A stretch of 64,000 nucleotides of DNA from Amycolatopsis antarctica (GCF_002262875.1 NZ_NKYE01000006.1:1-64000); one strand, 5' to 3'; shown: positions 35,686 to 45,119, numbered from the stretch's first letter. Numbers and translations are program-made. The notes: generated by a model from the letters alone, not told the origin.

Positions 35686-36489
35686 GTGCCGGAACAACTC
35701 GATGTGGACGATTCCGCGGTCCCGGAACTGCTCGCCCGGGGTGAGCTGACCGTCGAGGGCAGGCTCGTCGACGCGTCGAACGTCACCTTGTTCTGTTCGA
35801 TCTCGCTGGACGGTGTTACGGCGAACGCGGTGTACAAGCCGGTATCCGGTGAGCGTCCGCTGTGGGACTTCCCGGACGGGACGCTGGCCGGCCGTGAGGT
35901 GGCGACGTACCTGATCTCGGAGACGTCCGGTCTCGGCGGCGTGCCGCACACGGTGCTGCGGGACGGCCCGTTCGGTGAGGGCATGGTGCAGTTCTGGGTG
36001 GAGACCACTCAGGACGAGCTGGTCGACGTACGGGCGCCGGCGGACCTGCCGGACGGCTGGCGGGTGGTGCTGCATGCCCACGACCGGCTGGGTGAGCCCG
36101 CGGTGCTGGCGCACGCGGACGATCCGGGGCTGCGGCAGCTCGCCGCGCTGGACATCGTCGTGAACAACACCGATCGCAAGGGCGGGCATCTGCTCGTCGC
36201 GAGCGGTGGCCGGGTGTTCGGCGTCGATCACGGGATCTGCCTGCACGCGGACCCCAAACTGCGGACGGTGCTGTGGGGCTGGGTGGGTGAGCCGCTGCCG
36301 GACGACGTGGCGGAGAAGCTCCGGCGGTTCCGCTCGACGCTCGACGGGGATTTCGGCGTGTCGCTCGCGGCGCACCTGACCGGCCGTGAAATCGGTGCGG
36401 TGTCGCGCCGGGTGGATTCGCTGCTCGCGGCCGGGAGTTTCCCGGAGCCGAACGACGAGTGGCGTGCCATTCCGTGGCCGCTGTTCTGA
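35686..36489 (+). CDS. SCO1664 family protein (PI3/4-kinase-like fold)
   Basis: A 267-residue protein of the actinobacterial SCO1664 family. Kinase-like hallmarks include a candidate nucleotide Lys in TANAVYKPVSGERPLWDFPDG, a helix with REVATYLISE, a catalytic-loop-like LAALDIVVNNTDRKGGHLLV and a metal-binding-like VFGVDHGICLH. These resemble phosphoinositide 3/4-kinase-type domains; activity has not been shown here. GTG 35686 lies 7 nt after the DUF3090 stop, so the two are one transcription unit. Conserved pairing with DUF3090 suggests they act together. Confidence 0.85.
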   Translation: MPEQLDVDDSAVPELLARGELTVEGRLVDASNVTLFCSISLDGVTANAVYKPVSGERPLWDFPDGTLAGREVATYLISETSGLGGVPHTVLRDGPFGEGMVQFWVETTQDELVDVRAPADLPDGWRVVLHAHDRLGEPAVLAHADDPGLRQLAALDIVVNNTDRKGGHLLVASGGRVFGVDHGICLHADPKLRTVLWGWVGEPLPDDVAEKLRRFRSTLDGDFGVSLAAHLTGREIGAVSRRVDSLLAAGSFPEPNDEWRAIPWPLF

Positions 36490-36569
36490 TGTTGCGCGCA
36501 CGGTGCGCCGGGGGGATGCGCGGCGTGGCGTGACCGGTGTGCCCTTGCAGACCGATATCGTCCCCGGCC

Positions 36570-37376
36570 GTGCGCTCCCATTCGTATGACGACGTGCTCG
36601 CAGGCCCGCGACGGAAGAAGATCCCCGAGGTCCCTGCCGAGGCGGGGCTGGTGGTGGAGGACCCGGCGAGCGGTTTCTGCGGTGCGGTGGTCCGGATCGA
36701 ACACGGAAACGTCGTGCTGGAGGACCGGCGGGGCGCGCACCGGGTGTTCCCGCTGAGCCCGGCGGGGTTCCTGCTGGAGGGCAGGCCGGTCACCCTGGTG
36801 CGGCCCGCCGTCGCGCCCGGGCCGGAGCGCAGGATGTCCGCCTCGGGTTCGGTACGGGTCGAGGGCCTGCGGGCCCGGACGGCCAGGGACTCGCGGATCT
36901 GGGTGGAGGGTAAGCACGACGCGGAGCTGGTGGAGCGGGTCTGGGGCCACGACCTGCGGGTCGAGGGCGTGGTCGTCGAGCCTCTCGACGGGGTCGACGA
37001 ACTGTCCGGCCGGATCGCGGAGTTCGGTACGGGGGCGGGGCGCAGGCTCGGCGTGCTGGTCGACCATCTTGTGCCCGGGAGCAAGGAGTCCCGCCTGGTC
37101 GAGGCGGTCACGGATCCGAACGTCCTGGTCACCGGCCACCCGTACGTGGACATCTGGCAGGCGGTGAAGCCGGAGGCGGTGGGTATCGCGCGGTGGCCGG
37201 TGGTGCCGAAGGGCCTGCCGTGGAAGGAAGGCGTGTGCGAGGCTCTCGGCTGGGGTGAGTCGTGGGAGGGCTGGCAGCGGGTTCTGGCAGGTGTGCGCGG
37301 TTTTCGCGATGTGGAGACCCCGCTGCTGGGAGCGGTCGAACGCCTGATCGACTTCGTCACGGTGGCTCCGGAGTGA
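36570..37376 (+). CDS. DUF3097 family protein
   Basis: A 268-residue cytoplasmic protein of the actinobacterial DUF3097 family; function unknown. The N-terminal SYDDVLAGPRRKKIPEVPAE is followed by a small barrel-like region (GFCGAVVRIEHGNVVLEDRRGAHRVFPL) and then a Toprim-like stretch (SRIWVEGKHDAELVERVWG ... VVVEPLDGVDEL ... LGVLVDHLVPGSKESRL). The WVEGKHDAE and VDHLVPGSKE segments look like Toprim acidic motifs, hinting at a nuclease or primase-like activity, but this is inference. GTG 36570 follows TATCGT by 8 nt, so it is probably leaderless. Confidence 0.82.
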   Translation: MRSHSYDDVLAGPRRKKIPEVPAEAGLVVEDPASGFCGAVVRIEHGNVVLEDRRGAHRVFPLSPAGFLLEGRPVTLVRPAVAPGPERRMSASGSVRVEGLRARTARDSRIWVEGKHDAELVERVWGHDLRVEGVVVEPLDGVDELSGRIAEFGTGAGRRLGVLVDHLVPGSKESRLVEAVTDPNVLVTGHPYVDIWQAVKPEAVGIARWPVVPKGLPWKEGVCEALGWGESWEGWQRVLAGVRGFRDVETPLLGAVERLIDFVTVAPE

Positions 37377-37455
37377 GTGGGTGCGAAGGTCACACGTAGA
37401 TCACGTCGGGGCGCACCGTCAGTTGTCCCCGGTGACTTTCTGAGAGCATGGGGTC

Positions 37456-37887
37456 ATGACTCCGGCACTCATTTGGCTGATCGCGGGAATCGCTCTGATG
37501 GTGGCCGAGGTCGTCTCCGGTGATTTGGTTCTCCTGATGCTCGGCGCGGGCGCGTTGTTCGGCGCCGGCTCCGCGGCGCTCACGGGTAACGCATTCATCG
37601 ACGTGGCGGTCTTCGGTGTCGCCTCGGTGGGATTGCTCGTGCTGGCCCGTCCGGCGCTGAAGCGGCGCTTTCTCTCGGGGCCCGGCGTGAAGACGAACAC
37701 GGAGGCGCTGGTCGGCGCCGAGGCGATCGTGTTGTCCACAGTGGACATCCAAGGTGGACAGGTGAAGCTGGCCGGGGACGTGTGGTCGGCGCGCAGTTTC
37801 GCAGGCGGCCAGGTCATTCAGCCGGGAACCATGGTCACCGTCGTGGAGATCTCGGGGGCTACCGCGGTTGTGTCCGCCGAACCCTGA
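37456..37887 (+). CDS. NfeD family membrane protein
   Basis: A 143-residue short NfeD-type protein. Two or three membrane helices (ALIWLIAGIALMVAEVVSG, LVLLMLGAGALFGAGSAA, AVFGVASVGLLVLARPAL) precede a C-terminal OB-fold domain (ALVGAEAIVLSTVDIQGGQ ... GTMVTVVEISGATAVV). NfeD proteins partner SPFH proteins in membrane microdomains, and the SPFH gene follows 54 nt later. The start ATG 37456 matches the family length. It is probably co-transcribed with the SPFH gene. Confidence 0.92.
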   Translation: MTPALIWLIAGIALMVAEVVSGDLVLLMLGAGALFGAGSAALTGNAFIDVAVFGVASVGLLVLARPALKRRFLSGPGVKTNTEALVGAEAIVLSTVDIQGGQVKLAGDVWSARSFAGGQVIQPGTMVTVVEISGATAVVSAEP

Positions 37888-37941
37888 TAGTCATGTGCCA
37901 GCCCATTCCCGTGGACACTCCATGAAGGGGAGATAGTCTCG

Positions 37942-39393
37942 ATGACCGCAACGATCATTGTTGTCGCGGTAATAGCGTTGTTCGTCATCGTCACGGTCGC
38001 GAAAGCGATCATGGTGGTACCGCAGGCCCAGTCTGCGGTCGTCGAGAGGCTCGGTCGGTTCCGTACCGTCGCCTCGCCCGGTCTGAACTTCCTGGTGCCG
38101 TTCCTGGACAAAGTCCGTGCCCGAATCGATCTGCGGGAGCAGGTCGTGTCGTTCCCGCCCCAGCCGGTGATCACCCAGGACAATCTGACCGTGTCGATCG
38201 ACACCGTCGTGTACTTCCAGGTGACCGATTCTCGTGCCGCTGTGTACGAGATCTCGAACTACATCGTCGGTGTCGAACAGCTCACCACGACGACTCTGCG
38301 CAACCTGGTCGGTGGGATGAGCCTCGAGGAGACGCTGACCTCGCGCGACCAGATCAACGGCCAGTTGCGTGGCGTGCTGGACGAGGCGACCGGTCGATGG
38401 GGTATCCGCGTCGCCCGCGTCGAGCTGAAGGCCATCGATCCGCCTCCGTCCATTCAGGACTCGATGGAGAAGCAGATGCGCGCCGACCGGGAGAAGCGCG
38501 CGATGATCCTCACCGCGGAAGGTCAGCGGGAGTCCGCGATCAAGACCGCGGAAGGGCAGAAGCAGAGCCAGATCCTCGCCGCCGAGGGTTCGAAGCAGGC
38601 GACGATCATGGCGGCCGAGGCCGAGCGGCAGTCCCGCATCCTGCGCGCGCAGGGTGAGCGGGCGGCGCGGTACCTGCAGGCGCAGGGGCAGGCGAAGGCG
38701 ATCGAGAAGGTGTTCGCCGCGATCAAGGCGGGCAGGCCGACACCGGAGGTTCTGGCGTACCAGTACCTGCAGACGTTGCCGCAGCTCGCGCAGGGCGACG
38801 CCAACAAGGTCTGGATGATCCCGAGCGACTACGGCAAGGCGCTGGAGGGTTTCGCTCGTGCGCTCGGTGCTCCGGGCGACGATGGCGTGTTCCGGTACGA
38901 GGCGCCGAAGGAGGAGGCCGCACCGCCGAACCTGGACGAGGATGAGGTCGCGTCCTGGTTCGACACGTCCACGGACCCGAAGGTGGCCGAGGCCGTCGCG
39001 GAGGCGGAAGCGGTGGCGCGCAAGGAGGTCGGCGGCCCGTTGAGCGGCCCGCCGCGCTCGGTGCCGGCGGCGCTCGCACCGCTGCGCGGTTCGTCGTCCT
39101 CGGCCGTGGAACCCGCCGATCCGCCCGCGCCTCAGGAGCGCGAGCAGCAGGCGATCGAGCAGCAGCCGCAGACGCAGCAGTTGCCGCCCAGCGCTCCCCA
39201 GGCGCAGCAGCAGGTCCAGCCACAGCAGGCGCAGCCTCAGCCGCAGCAACCGCAGCAGCAGGCGCCACAGCAACACCAGCCGGGGCAGCAGCACCAGCCC
39301 GGCCAGCAGCGTGGCTATGGTGGTCCGCCGCCGCAGGGGCCCTACGGTGGCCCGCAGGGCGGACCGTTCAACCAGCCCGGCCCCGGCCGGTAA
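37942..39393 (+). CDS. SPFH/Band 7 (stomatin-like) protein with Gln/Pro-rich tail
   Basis: A 483-residue membrane protein. An N-terminal helix (TATIIVVAVIALFVIVTVA) leads to the SPFH domain (VVERLGRFRTVASPGLNFLVPF ... TQDNLTVSIDTVVYFQVTD). A charged coiled-coil region rich in EGQRESAIKTAEGQKQ-type repeats follows (about residues 170-260), then a conserved end with GDANKVWMIPSDYGKAL. From residue 395 the protein becomes a Gln/Pro/Gly-rich disordered tail, much longer than in E. coli QmcA. SPFH oligomers organise membrane microdomains and modulate proteases. GGGGAG lies 14 nt before the ATG. A strong terminator follows. Confidence 0.93.
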   Translation: MTATIIVVAVIALFVIVTVAKAIMVVPQAQSAVVERLGRFRTVASPGLNFLVPFLDKVRARIDLREQVVSFPPQPVITQDNLTVSIDTVVYFQVTDSRAAVYEISNYIVGVEQLTTTTLRNLVGGMSLEETLTSRDQINGQLRGVLDEATGRWGIRVARVELKAIDPPPSIQDSMEKQMRADREKRAMILTAEGQRESAIKTAEGQKQSQILAAEGSKQATIMAAEAERQSRILRAQGERAARYLQAQGQAKAIEKVFAAIKAGRPTPEVLAYQYLQTLPQLAQGDANKVWMIPSDYGKALEGFARALGAPGDDGVFRYEAPKEEAAPPNLDEDEVASWFDTSTDPKVAEAVAEAEAVARKEVGGPLSGPPRSVPAALAPLRGSSSSAVEPADPPAPQEREQQAIEQQPQTQQLPPSAPQAQQQVQPQQAQPQPQQPQQQAPQQHQPGQQHQPGQQRGYGGPPPQGPYGGPQGGPFNQPGPGR

Positions 39394-39410
39394 CCGCGCG
39401 GAACGGAAGC

Positions 39411-39450
39411 CGAACCGGCCCCGGTCGTCAGTTCGACCGGGGCCGGTTCG
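39411..39450. terminator. Strong intrinsic hairpin
   Basis: A perfect 17-bp stem (39411-39427 with 39434-39450) and a 6-nt loop TCAGTT, 18 nt after the SPFH stop. The convergent SGNH hydrolase ends at 39559, so the hairpin may act in both directions. Confidence 0.85.
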
Positions 39451-39558
39451 CGCGGTTCACCTCTCGGACAGCCGAGCGGGTCAGCGGTGAACACCTCGTG
39501 CGGATCGGCCCCCAGTGGGGTACGCCTGCCGGGCCCGGCTGCGCGCAGACGTTTCCGG

Positions 39559-40332
39559 TTACCGGTGTCCTGGCTGGTCCACGGGCGCGAGCTCGGGCCG
39601 TTTGGCCGCCACCGCATCGCCGGAGGACTCACCGCGCAGGCGGCGCAACAGCCAGGGTGTGGCGTGTTCGCGGACCCAGGCCAGATTCTCCGCGCGGCGT
39701 CTGGCCGGCTCGAGGATCTTCGCCGGTCCGAGGTCGGCCGCCGTGACCTCGTGGTCCACGGAGAGCGCGTCGAGTACCGCTGCCGCGACGAGCGTGTGGC
39801 CGTGGGCATTGAGGTGGATACGGTCGGCGGACCACATCCGGCGGTCGCGCAGGGCCCGCATCGCCCACATGTCCACGAGGGTCGCGCCGTGCCTGCCCGC
39901 GATCAGGCGGACGTGCTCGTTGTAGATGGCGGTGCGCCCGCGCATCCGGCGGAACACCGGGTCCTCGACACCGTCGACGCCGGTGAACAGGACGACCGTG
40001 GCACCGGTCGCGGCGAGCGTACCCACGGCGTGGTCGTACTCCTCGGCGAGGGCATCGATGTCGACGCGGGGCCGCATGAGGTCGTTGCCACCCGCGTAGA
40101 CCGAAACCAGGTCCGGGCTGAGGTTCAACGCCCGGTCGAGCTGCGTGCCGAGGATCTCGCGCATCAGCTTCCCGCGGACGGCCAGGTTGGCGTATCGGAG
40201 TTCGGGCGTGTGCCGGGCGAGTGCGCCCGCCGTCCGGTCGGCCCAGCCGCGGACGCTGTTGGGGGAGCCGGGGTCGTCGTCGCCGACGCCCTCGGTGAAC
40301 GAGTCGCCCAGCGCGACGAAGCGGGTGATCAT
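39559..40332 (-). CDS. SGNH/GDSL hydrolase
   Basis: A 257-residue serine esterase/acyl hydrolase without a signal peptide. The four SGNH blocks are visible: Ser in RFVALGDSFTEGVGDDD, Gly in ANLAVRGKLMREI, Asn in VYAGGNDLMRPR, and Asp/His in MWSADRIHLNAHGH. The C-terminus ends in a helical segment with WVREHATPWLLRRLRG. Substrate is unknown (lipid, acetylated glycan or small ester). ATG 40332 follows a TAGAGT box by 7 nt and puts the GDS motif at the usual distance, so I prefer it to the GTG-initiated extension at 40341. Confidence 0.92.
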   Translation of the reverse strand: MITRFVALGDSFTEGVGDDDPGSPNSVRGWADRTAGALARHTPELRYANLAVRGKLMREILGTQLDRALNLSPDLVSVYAGGNDLMRPRVDIDALAEEYDHAVGTLAATGATVVLFTGVDGVEDPVFRRMRGRTAIYNEHVRLIAGRHGATLVDMWAMRALRDRRMWSADRIHLNAHGHTLVAAAVLDALSVDHEVTAADLGPAKILEPARRRAENLAWVREHATPWLLRRLRGESSGDAVAAKRPELAPVDQPGHR

Positions 40333-40494
40333 GCCGGTCACTCTAGGCGCTGTCCTGCGGTTCCCGATCGACGGGGATTCGTGGTCGAGGCGGTTACCGG
40401 TACGCCGCCGGGAAGCCTCTCGTACCGACGGCCTCCTGCCGGGGCTTCGAGACGATGTCGCCAGGAACCGCCACGGCGCGGGCGGGACCGGCTG

Positions 40495-41010
40495 TCACGT
40501 GCGTTCCCTGCGGCGGTGCTCGGCGACGTGGACCCGTCCCGCGCACCGTGTGGTGCAGTAGCGCCTGCGGCCGTTGCGCGAGGTGTCGATGTAGACGGTG
40601 CGGCATTCCTCCCGGGCGCAGGCGCCGATGCGCGCGGGCTCCTCGCACAACGCGTGTGCCAGGCCGCCGGCGGTGTATGCCTGCACGCGGCGCAGCCGTG
40701 CCGCCCGTTCACTCGCGTAGTGCAGGTGTGCGGGTGAGTCGTCGTGGCGGGAGATGTAGGGCTGGCTGGCGGAGTCAGCGAGCAGCCGGTTGAGCAGGTC
40801 GACGCGGCGGTCGGTTCCGGTCTCCTCGAACACCTCGCGGAGCCGTGCCGCCCACTCGGCGATGGCGGCGGCTTCGCCGGTGGTGAGGCGGTCGAGGGAC
40901 ATGCCGTGGGCGCGCATCACGGCGACCAGTTCCTCCGGGGTGGTGGGGCCGAGGTTGACCAGGCTCGCGGCCACCTGCGCGGCCGAACCACCGTAAGGGT
41001 TGAAATGCAC
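40495..41010 (-). CDS. CGNR zinc finger domain protein
   Basis: A 171-residue probable transcription factor of the ABATE/CGNR family. The N-terminal domain has VAASLVNLGPTTPEELVAVM. The C-terminal zinc finger reads IGACAREECRTVYIDTSRNG then RRRYCTTRCAGRVHVAEHRRR; four Cys can bind zinc, and the canonical CGNR core is replaced here by CAGR. GTG 41010 follows TGTAAT by 6 nt, so it is probably leaderless. It diverges from a small zinc-ribbon gene at 41036 within 25 bp. Confidence 0.85.
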   Translation of the reverse strand: MHFNPYGGSAAQVAASLVNLGPTTPEELVAVMRAHGMSLDRLTTGEAAAIAEWAARLREVFEETGTDRRVDLLNRLLADSASQPYISRHDDSPAHLHYASERAARLRRVQAYTAGGLAHALCEEPARIGACAREECRTVYIDTSRNGRRRYCTTRCAGRVHVAEHRRRERT

Positions 41011-41035
41011 TGAGCCATTACAGCACGGTGGGGCG

Positions 41036-41224
41036 ATGACAGTGCGAACGTGCCCGCGATGTGGCTGGCCGGTGGCGGAGCTGACACCGGACCCCGGGGA
41101 AGAGCTGCCGACCTCGGGGGGCAGGGTCGGCTACCGCCGGTGTGTGTGCGGGAGCTGGCTGGTGGTACTCGACGGCATCGTCGCCGGATCGACGCGGATA
41201 CCGGGCGGCCTGCCCGCGGGGTGA
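41036..41224 (+). CDS. Small zinc-ribbon protein
   Basis: A 62-residue protein of unknown function. Two knuckles, TCPRCGWP near the start and RRCVCGSWLVV in the middle, supply four Cys for a likely zinc ribbon. ATG 41036 follows a GGTGGGG stretch that could serve as a weak ribosome site. It lies in the gap between the divergent CGNR gene and the convergent kbl gene. It is short, but the Cys spacing and codon bias support a real gene. Confidence 0.6.
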   Translation: MTVRTCPRCGWPVAELTPDPGEELPTSGGRVGYRRCVCGSWLVVLDGIVAGSTRIPGGLPAG

Positions 41225-41250
41225 CCGGGAGGCCACCCCGCGGGTAGTGG

Positions 41251-42438
41251 TCAGGCCCGGGCGTCGAGTTCCGCGCGGACCTCGGTGAAGGCGCGCACGG
41301 CGTGTTCGATCTCCTCGGTGGAGTGCGCGGCGGAGAGCTGCACGCGGATACGCGCCTTCTCCTTCGGTACCACCGGGTAGGAGAACGCGATGACGTAGAT
41401 TCCCTTGCCCAGCAAGGCCTGTCCCATCCGGTCGGCCAGGGCCGCGTCACCGACCATCACCGGGACGATGGGGTGCTCACCGGGCAGGATGTCGAATCCG
41501 GCCTCGGTCATCCCGGAGCGGAACAGAGCCGTGTTGTCCCGCAGGCGCTGCCGTGCGTCGTCCGAAGTGGACAGAATGTCGAGGACCTTCAGCGATGCGC
41601 CCACGATCGCCGGAGCCAGGGAGTTGGAGAACAGATACGGCCTGGATCGCTGCCGCAGCAGTTCGACGATCTCCGCGTGCGCGGCGACGTAACCACCGCT
41701 CGCGCCACCGAGGGCCTTGCCGAGGGTGCCGGTGACGATGTCGACCCGGTCGGTCACACCGAACAGTTCCGGAGTGCCCGCCCCGGTCGCCCCGGTGAAA
41801 CCGACGGCGTGCGAGTCGTCCACCATGACCAGCGCGCCGTGCTTCTCGGCGAGATCGCAGATCTCGTCCAGGGGCGCGATGTAGCCGTCCATGGAGAACA
41901 CGCCGTCGGTGACGATCAGCCGGTGCCGTGCTCCGGCCGACTCGGTGAGGCTGCGTTCCAGATCGGCCATGTCACGGTTGCGGTAGCGGAATCGCTGCGC
42001 CTTGGACAGCCGGATGCCGTCGATGATGCTCGCGTGGTTGAGCTCGTCGGAGATCACCGCGTCGGCATCGGTCAGCAGGGTTTCGAAGACACCGCCGTTG
42101 GCGTCGAAACAGGAGCTGTAGAGGATCGTGTCCTCGGTGCCGAGGAACTCGGAGAGCCGCTGTTCGAGGACCTTGTGTGGTTTCTGCGTTCCGCAGATGA
42201 ACCGGACCGAGGCCATGCCGAAGCCCCACTCGTCGAGTGCGGTCTTGGCGGCGTCGATCAGGGCGTCGTCGTCGGCGAGGCCGAGGTAGTTGTTGGCGCA
42301 GAAGTTCACCACCGTGTCGGTGCTGACCCGGATGGCCGAGGCCTGCGGGCTGGTGATGACTCGTTCGGACTTGTACAGACCGGCGGCGCGGATGTCGTCC
42401 AGCGTCTCGCGCAGGTCCTGGCGCATCGTGTCGAACAC
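41251..42438 (-). CDS. kbl: Glycine C-acetyltransferase (2-amino-3-ketobutyrate CoA ligase)
   Basis: A 395-residue PLP enzyme of the alpha-oxoamine synthase family that cleaves 2-amino-3-ketobutyrate with CoA to glycine and acetyl-CoA. Motifs: [51 protein letters not shown], the cofactor Asp in [15 protein letters not shown], and the PLP Lys in [17 protein letters not shown]. Length and motifs match Kbl rather than KAPA or 5-aminolevulinate synthase. It lies 57 nt downstream of tdh in the same operon, which together complete threonine catabolism to glycine. Confidence 0.96.
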   Translation of the reverse strand: MFDTMRQDLRETLDDIRAAGLYKSERVITSPQASAIRVSTDTVVNFCANNYLGLADDDALIDAAKTALDEWGFGMASVRFICGTQKPHKVLEQRLSEFLGTEDTILYSSCFDANGGVFETLLTDADAVISDELNHASIIDGIRLSKAQRFRYRNRDMADLERSLTESAGARHRLIVTDGVFSMDGYIAPLDEICDLAEKHGALVMVDDSHAVGFTGATGAGTPELFGVTDRVDIVTGTLGKALGGASGGYVAAHAEIVELLRQRSRPYLFSNSLAPAIVGASLKVLDILSTSDDARQRLRDNTALFRSGMTEAGFDILPGEHPIVPVMVGDAALADRMGQALLGKGIYVIAFSYPVVPKEKARIRVQLSAAHSTEEIEHAVRAFTEVRAELDARA

Positions 42439-42495
42439 GGTGTGCCTTCCTCCTAGTGGGTGGGTGACTCGGTTGCGGTGGTGCGGGTGGTGGGA

Positions 42496-43545
42496 TCAGG
42501 AGGCCGAGTGCAGGGTCGCCCTGGTCCAGTCGATGACCACCTTGCCGCAGTGTCCGGACCGGGCCGCGGCGAAGGCCTCGGCGTGCTGGGCGTAGCCGAA
42601 GCGGTGGGTGATCAGCGGGCTGATGTCGAGGCCGCCCTGCAGCAGCACCGACATCGCATACCAGGTCTCGTACATCTCGCGGCCGTAGATGCCCTTGATG
42701 GTGAGCATGCGCGTGACGACGGTGGCCATGTCCACCGCGATCTCCTCGGCGGGCAGGCCGAGTACCGCGATCCGGCCGCCGTGGCGCATGTTGGCGATCA
42801 TCTCCTGCATCGCCTGTGGTTTCCCGGACATCTCCAGGCCGATGTCGAAGCCTTCGCTCATGCCGAGGTCCCGCTGCACCCGCTCGATGGTGGTGTTGCT
42901 GACGTCGGCGGCGACGGTGACGCCGATCTTGCGGGCCAGTTCGAGCCGGTACGGGCTCACGTCGGTGATCACCACGTGGCGCGCGCCCGCGTGCCGGGCG
43001 ACGGCGGCGGCCATGATGCCGATCGGGCCCGCACCGGTGATCAGGACGTCCTCACCGAGAACCGGGAAGGTGAGCGCGGTGTGCACGGCGTTGCCGAACG
43101 GGTCGAAGATCGCGGCGACGTCGGGGTCGACCTCGTGCCGGTGCACCCACACGTTCGCCTCGGGCAGCAGGACGTACTCGGCGAAGGCGCCGTCGGTGTG
43201 CACGCCGAGGCCGATGGTGCGGATGCAGAGGTGGCGCTTGCCCGCCATGCAGTTGCGGCAGTTGCCGCAGACGATGTGGCCTTCCCCGCTGACGAGGTCG
43301 CCCTTCTTGACCTCGCGCACGCCGGGGCCGAGTTCGGCCACCTCGCCGACGAACTCGTGGCCGAGCACGAGCGGTGTCCGGATCGACCGGGCGGCCCAGT
43401 CGTCCCAGCCTTCGATGTGCAGGTCGGTGCCGCAGATGCCGGTGCGCAGGACCTTGATCAGGACCTGTCCCTCACCGGGTTGCGGGGTCGGCACGTCGGC
43501 CAGGTCGAGCCCAGGTGCGGCGGCGGGCTTGAGCAGTGCTCTCAT
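42496..43545 (-). CDS. tdh: L-threonine 3-dehydrogenase
   Basis: A 349-residue zinc-dependent medium-chain dehydrogenase that oxidises threonine to 2-amino-3-ketobutyrate with NAD. The catalytic zinc ligands are in [16 protein letters not shown] and [15 protein letters not shown]; the structural zinc uses four Cys in [18 protein letters not shown]. The NAD motif is [19 protein letters not shown] with an acidic residue in ITDVS. It is upstream of kbl on the same strand, the classic pair. A GGGAG lies about 11 nt before the ATG. Confidence 0.95.
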   Translation of the reverse strand: MRALLKPAAAPGLDLADVPTPQPGEGQVLIKVLRTGICGTDLHIEGWDDWAARSIRTPLVLGHEFVGEVAELGPGVREVKKGDLVSGEGHIVCGNCRNCMAGKRHLCIRTIGLGVHTDGAFAEYVLLPEANVWVHRHEVDPDVAAIFDPFGNAVHTALTFPVLGEDVLITGAGPIGIMAAAVARHAGARHVVITDVSPYRLELARKIGVTVAADVSNTTIERVQRDLGMSEGFDIGLEMSGKPQAMQEMIANMRHGGRIAVLGLPAEEIAVDMATVVTRMLTIKGIYGREMYETWYAMSVLLQGGLDISPLITHRFGYAQHAEAFAAARSGHCGKVVIDWTRATLHSAS

Positions 43546-43871
43546 CGAAGTGGTACTCCCAGCGTGTCACCGGCGCGTCGTGGTCCGGCGAGGTCGTCAT
43601 ACGTGTGCGCATTGTGTGAGCCCCGCAACCATAGCCCGGTACGCGCTGGTGGCCGACCTGCCCCGGATCGGGCGGGAGGCGGCGGGCCGGTCGGCGAAGC
43701 GGCCGTGCCGGGTGCTGCCGAGGTGATCGTGGGCTGCGGGGGAGGCGCCGTCCACTCGCCGTTCCGCTGTGTGGGCGGGTGCCCTTGTCCGATGGCACGA
43801 TCACGGGGTAGAGCCTCGAGCAATATCCAGGTCGCTGGCACGGTACGACGACGGGCGGAGGGAACCGCGTG
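43546..43871. other. Intergenic region between tdh and soxR
   Basis: Holds the divergent promoters of the tdh-kbl operon (minus) and soxR (plus). Open frames here lack actinomycete codon bias and family resemblance. I looked for a SoxR-type dyad (CCTCAAG...CTTGAGG) and found only CCTCGAG at 43814, without its mate. Confidence 0.6.
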
Positions 43872-44327
43872 ATGCACGAACCTCGTTGGGACCAGCAGGA
43901 ACTCACCGTCGGCGAGGTCGCCTCCCGTAGCGGCGTCGCCGTGTCGGCCCTGCACTTCTACGAGAAGCAGGAGCTGATCAGCAGCAGGCGCACGGCGGGC
44001 AACCAACGCCGCTACCGGCGAGATGTGCTGCGCAGGGTCGCGCTGATCCGAATCGCGCAGCGGGTGGGCATCCCGCTGGCCCAGGTGCGCGAGGTGCTTG
44101 CCGAGCTGCCGGACGGGCGGACGCCGAACCGTCGCGACTGGCAGCGGCTCTCGCGGCACTGGCGGGACGAGCTGGACCAGCGGATCCGGCACCTGGAGCA
44201 GTTGCGGGACGATTTCACCGAGTGCGTCGGATGCGGTTGTCTGTCCATCGACCGGTGCAAGCTGGCCAATCCCCACGACCGGCTGGGGGAGCGAGGCGCC
44301 GGGCCTCGGCGGCTCCTCGGCGGCTAG
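43872..44327 (+). CDS. soxR: Redox-sensitive transcriptional activator SoxR
   Basis: A 151-residue MerR-family regulator. The winged helix ([22 protein letters not shown]) is at residues 10-32, followed by the dimerisation helix and the [2Fe-2S] site [12 protein letters not shown]. The cluster senses redox-cycling compounds; in actinomycetes SoxR mainly answers to endogenous pigments or antibiotics and controls export or modifying genes. ATG 43872 lies 10 nt after GGAGGG; the GTG 3 nt earlier is equally possible. It is followed by two DUF202 genes in the same direction, which may be regulated with it. Confidence 0.93.
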   Translation: MHEPRWDQQELTVGEVASRSGVAVSALHFYEKQELISSRRTAGNQRRYRRDVLRRVALIRIAQRVGIPLAQVREVLAELPDGRTPNRRDWQRLSRHWRDELDQRIRHLEQLRDDFTECVGCGCLSIDRCKLANPHDRLGERGAGPRRLLGG

Positions 44328-44373
44328 CCGGTCGCGCTGACTACAGTGAGTCCCGGTCCGGGTGGAGGGAGAC

Positions 44374-44763
44374 ATGGGAAAGCTACGCGATGCGGTGCTG
44401 GGAACCGGCCTGTACGACGAGGGCGAGGATCCCGACTACCGGTTCTCGCTGGCCAACGAACGCACCTTCCTGGCCTGGATCCGTACTTCCCTCGCCCTGC
44501 TCGCGGGTGGCGTCGCGGTACTGCAGCTCGTGCCGGACCTGGGGCCGCGGTGGGCGCGTGTGGCGCTCGGTGCGGGCCTGATCGTGCTGGCCGTATTGCT
44601 GGCCGCGATGAGCCACCGGCGCTGGCGCCGTAACGAACGGGCGATGCGGCTCAAGGTGTCTCTGCCACCGACCGCGCAGATCCCCTTGCTGGCCTACGGA
44701 CTGGGTCTGGCGGCGATCGGGGCGCTGGTGGCGGTGCTGCTGGTCGGGTCGCCGAAACCATGA
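44374..44763 (+). CDS. DUF202 membrane protein (YidH-like)
   Basis: A 129-residue inner-membrane protein of the DUF202/YidH family. The N-terminal soluble part ends FSLANERTFLAWIRTSLALLAGG, the family's conserved motif, then three membrane helices follow (ALLAGGVAVLQLV, VALGAGLIVLAVLLAAM, LLAYGLGLAAIGALVAVLLVG). Function is not established. GGAGG lies 6-7 nt before ATG 44374. The stop overlaps the next ATG by 4 nt, so the pair is translationally coupled and probably forms a heteromer. Confidence 0.9.
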   Translation: MGKLRDAVLGTGLYDEGEDPDYRFSLANERTFLAWIRTSLALLAGGVAVLQLVPDLGPRWARVALGAGLIVLAVLLAAMSHRRWRRNERAMRLKVSLPPTAQIPLLAYGLGLAAIGALVAVLLVGSPKP

Positions 44764-45119
44764 CTGTCCCGGCCGGGCCGGAGGGTGGGGACCCGGCGGT
44801 GCTCGACGCGGGCTTGCAGGCGGAACGCACCCGGCTGGCCTGGTCGCGTACCGCGTTGTCGATGGTGGTGTCCGGGGCGTTGCTGCTGCACGCGGGGCTG
44901 GGTGGAGCGGGGCCGCTGTCGGTGGTGCCCGGGGTGCTGGTCATGTCCGCGGCGGTGGCCTGTTACCTGTGCGGGGTCCGCCGTTACGTGCACGTCCGGG
45001 CGGCCGTGCGGGCCGGACGCCGGGTGACCCAGTCCGGGGTGATCCGGGCGCTGAGTGCGTCCTGTGTGCTGACGGGCCTGCTCGTGCTCGCGGCGCTCGT
45101 ACTGCGCGAAACAACCTGA
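44760..45119 (+). CDS. DUF202 membrane protein, second copy
   Basis: A 119-residue shorter DUF202 protein. Its conserved segment reads LQAERTRLAWSRTALSMVVSGALLL, followed by two more helices (LSVVPGVLVMSAAVACYLCG and ALSASCVLTGLLVLAALVL). ATG 44760 overlaps the upstream stop (ATGA). Two adjacent DUF202 genes of unequal length are a common actinobacterial arrangement; they are more likely complementary subunits than a recent duplication, since they share little beyond the motif. Confidence 0.88.
   Translation: MTVPAGPEGGDPAVLDAGLQAERTRLAWSRTALSMVVSGALLLHAGLGGAGPLSVVPGVLVMSAAVACYLCGVRRYVHVRAAVRAGRRVTQSGVIRALSASCVLTGLLVLAALVLRETT

Noticed and set aside
43800..43871. SoxR operator upstream of soxR
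   Set aside because: Only one half-site-like CCTCGAG occurs; the inverted partner is missing.
43472..43906. 144-codon minus-strand frame over the tdh start and soxR promoter
   Set aside because: It overlaps the tdh coding start in another frame and has low-complexity Arg/Pro content; a WEYHF string alone is not enough to assign a family.
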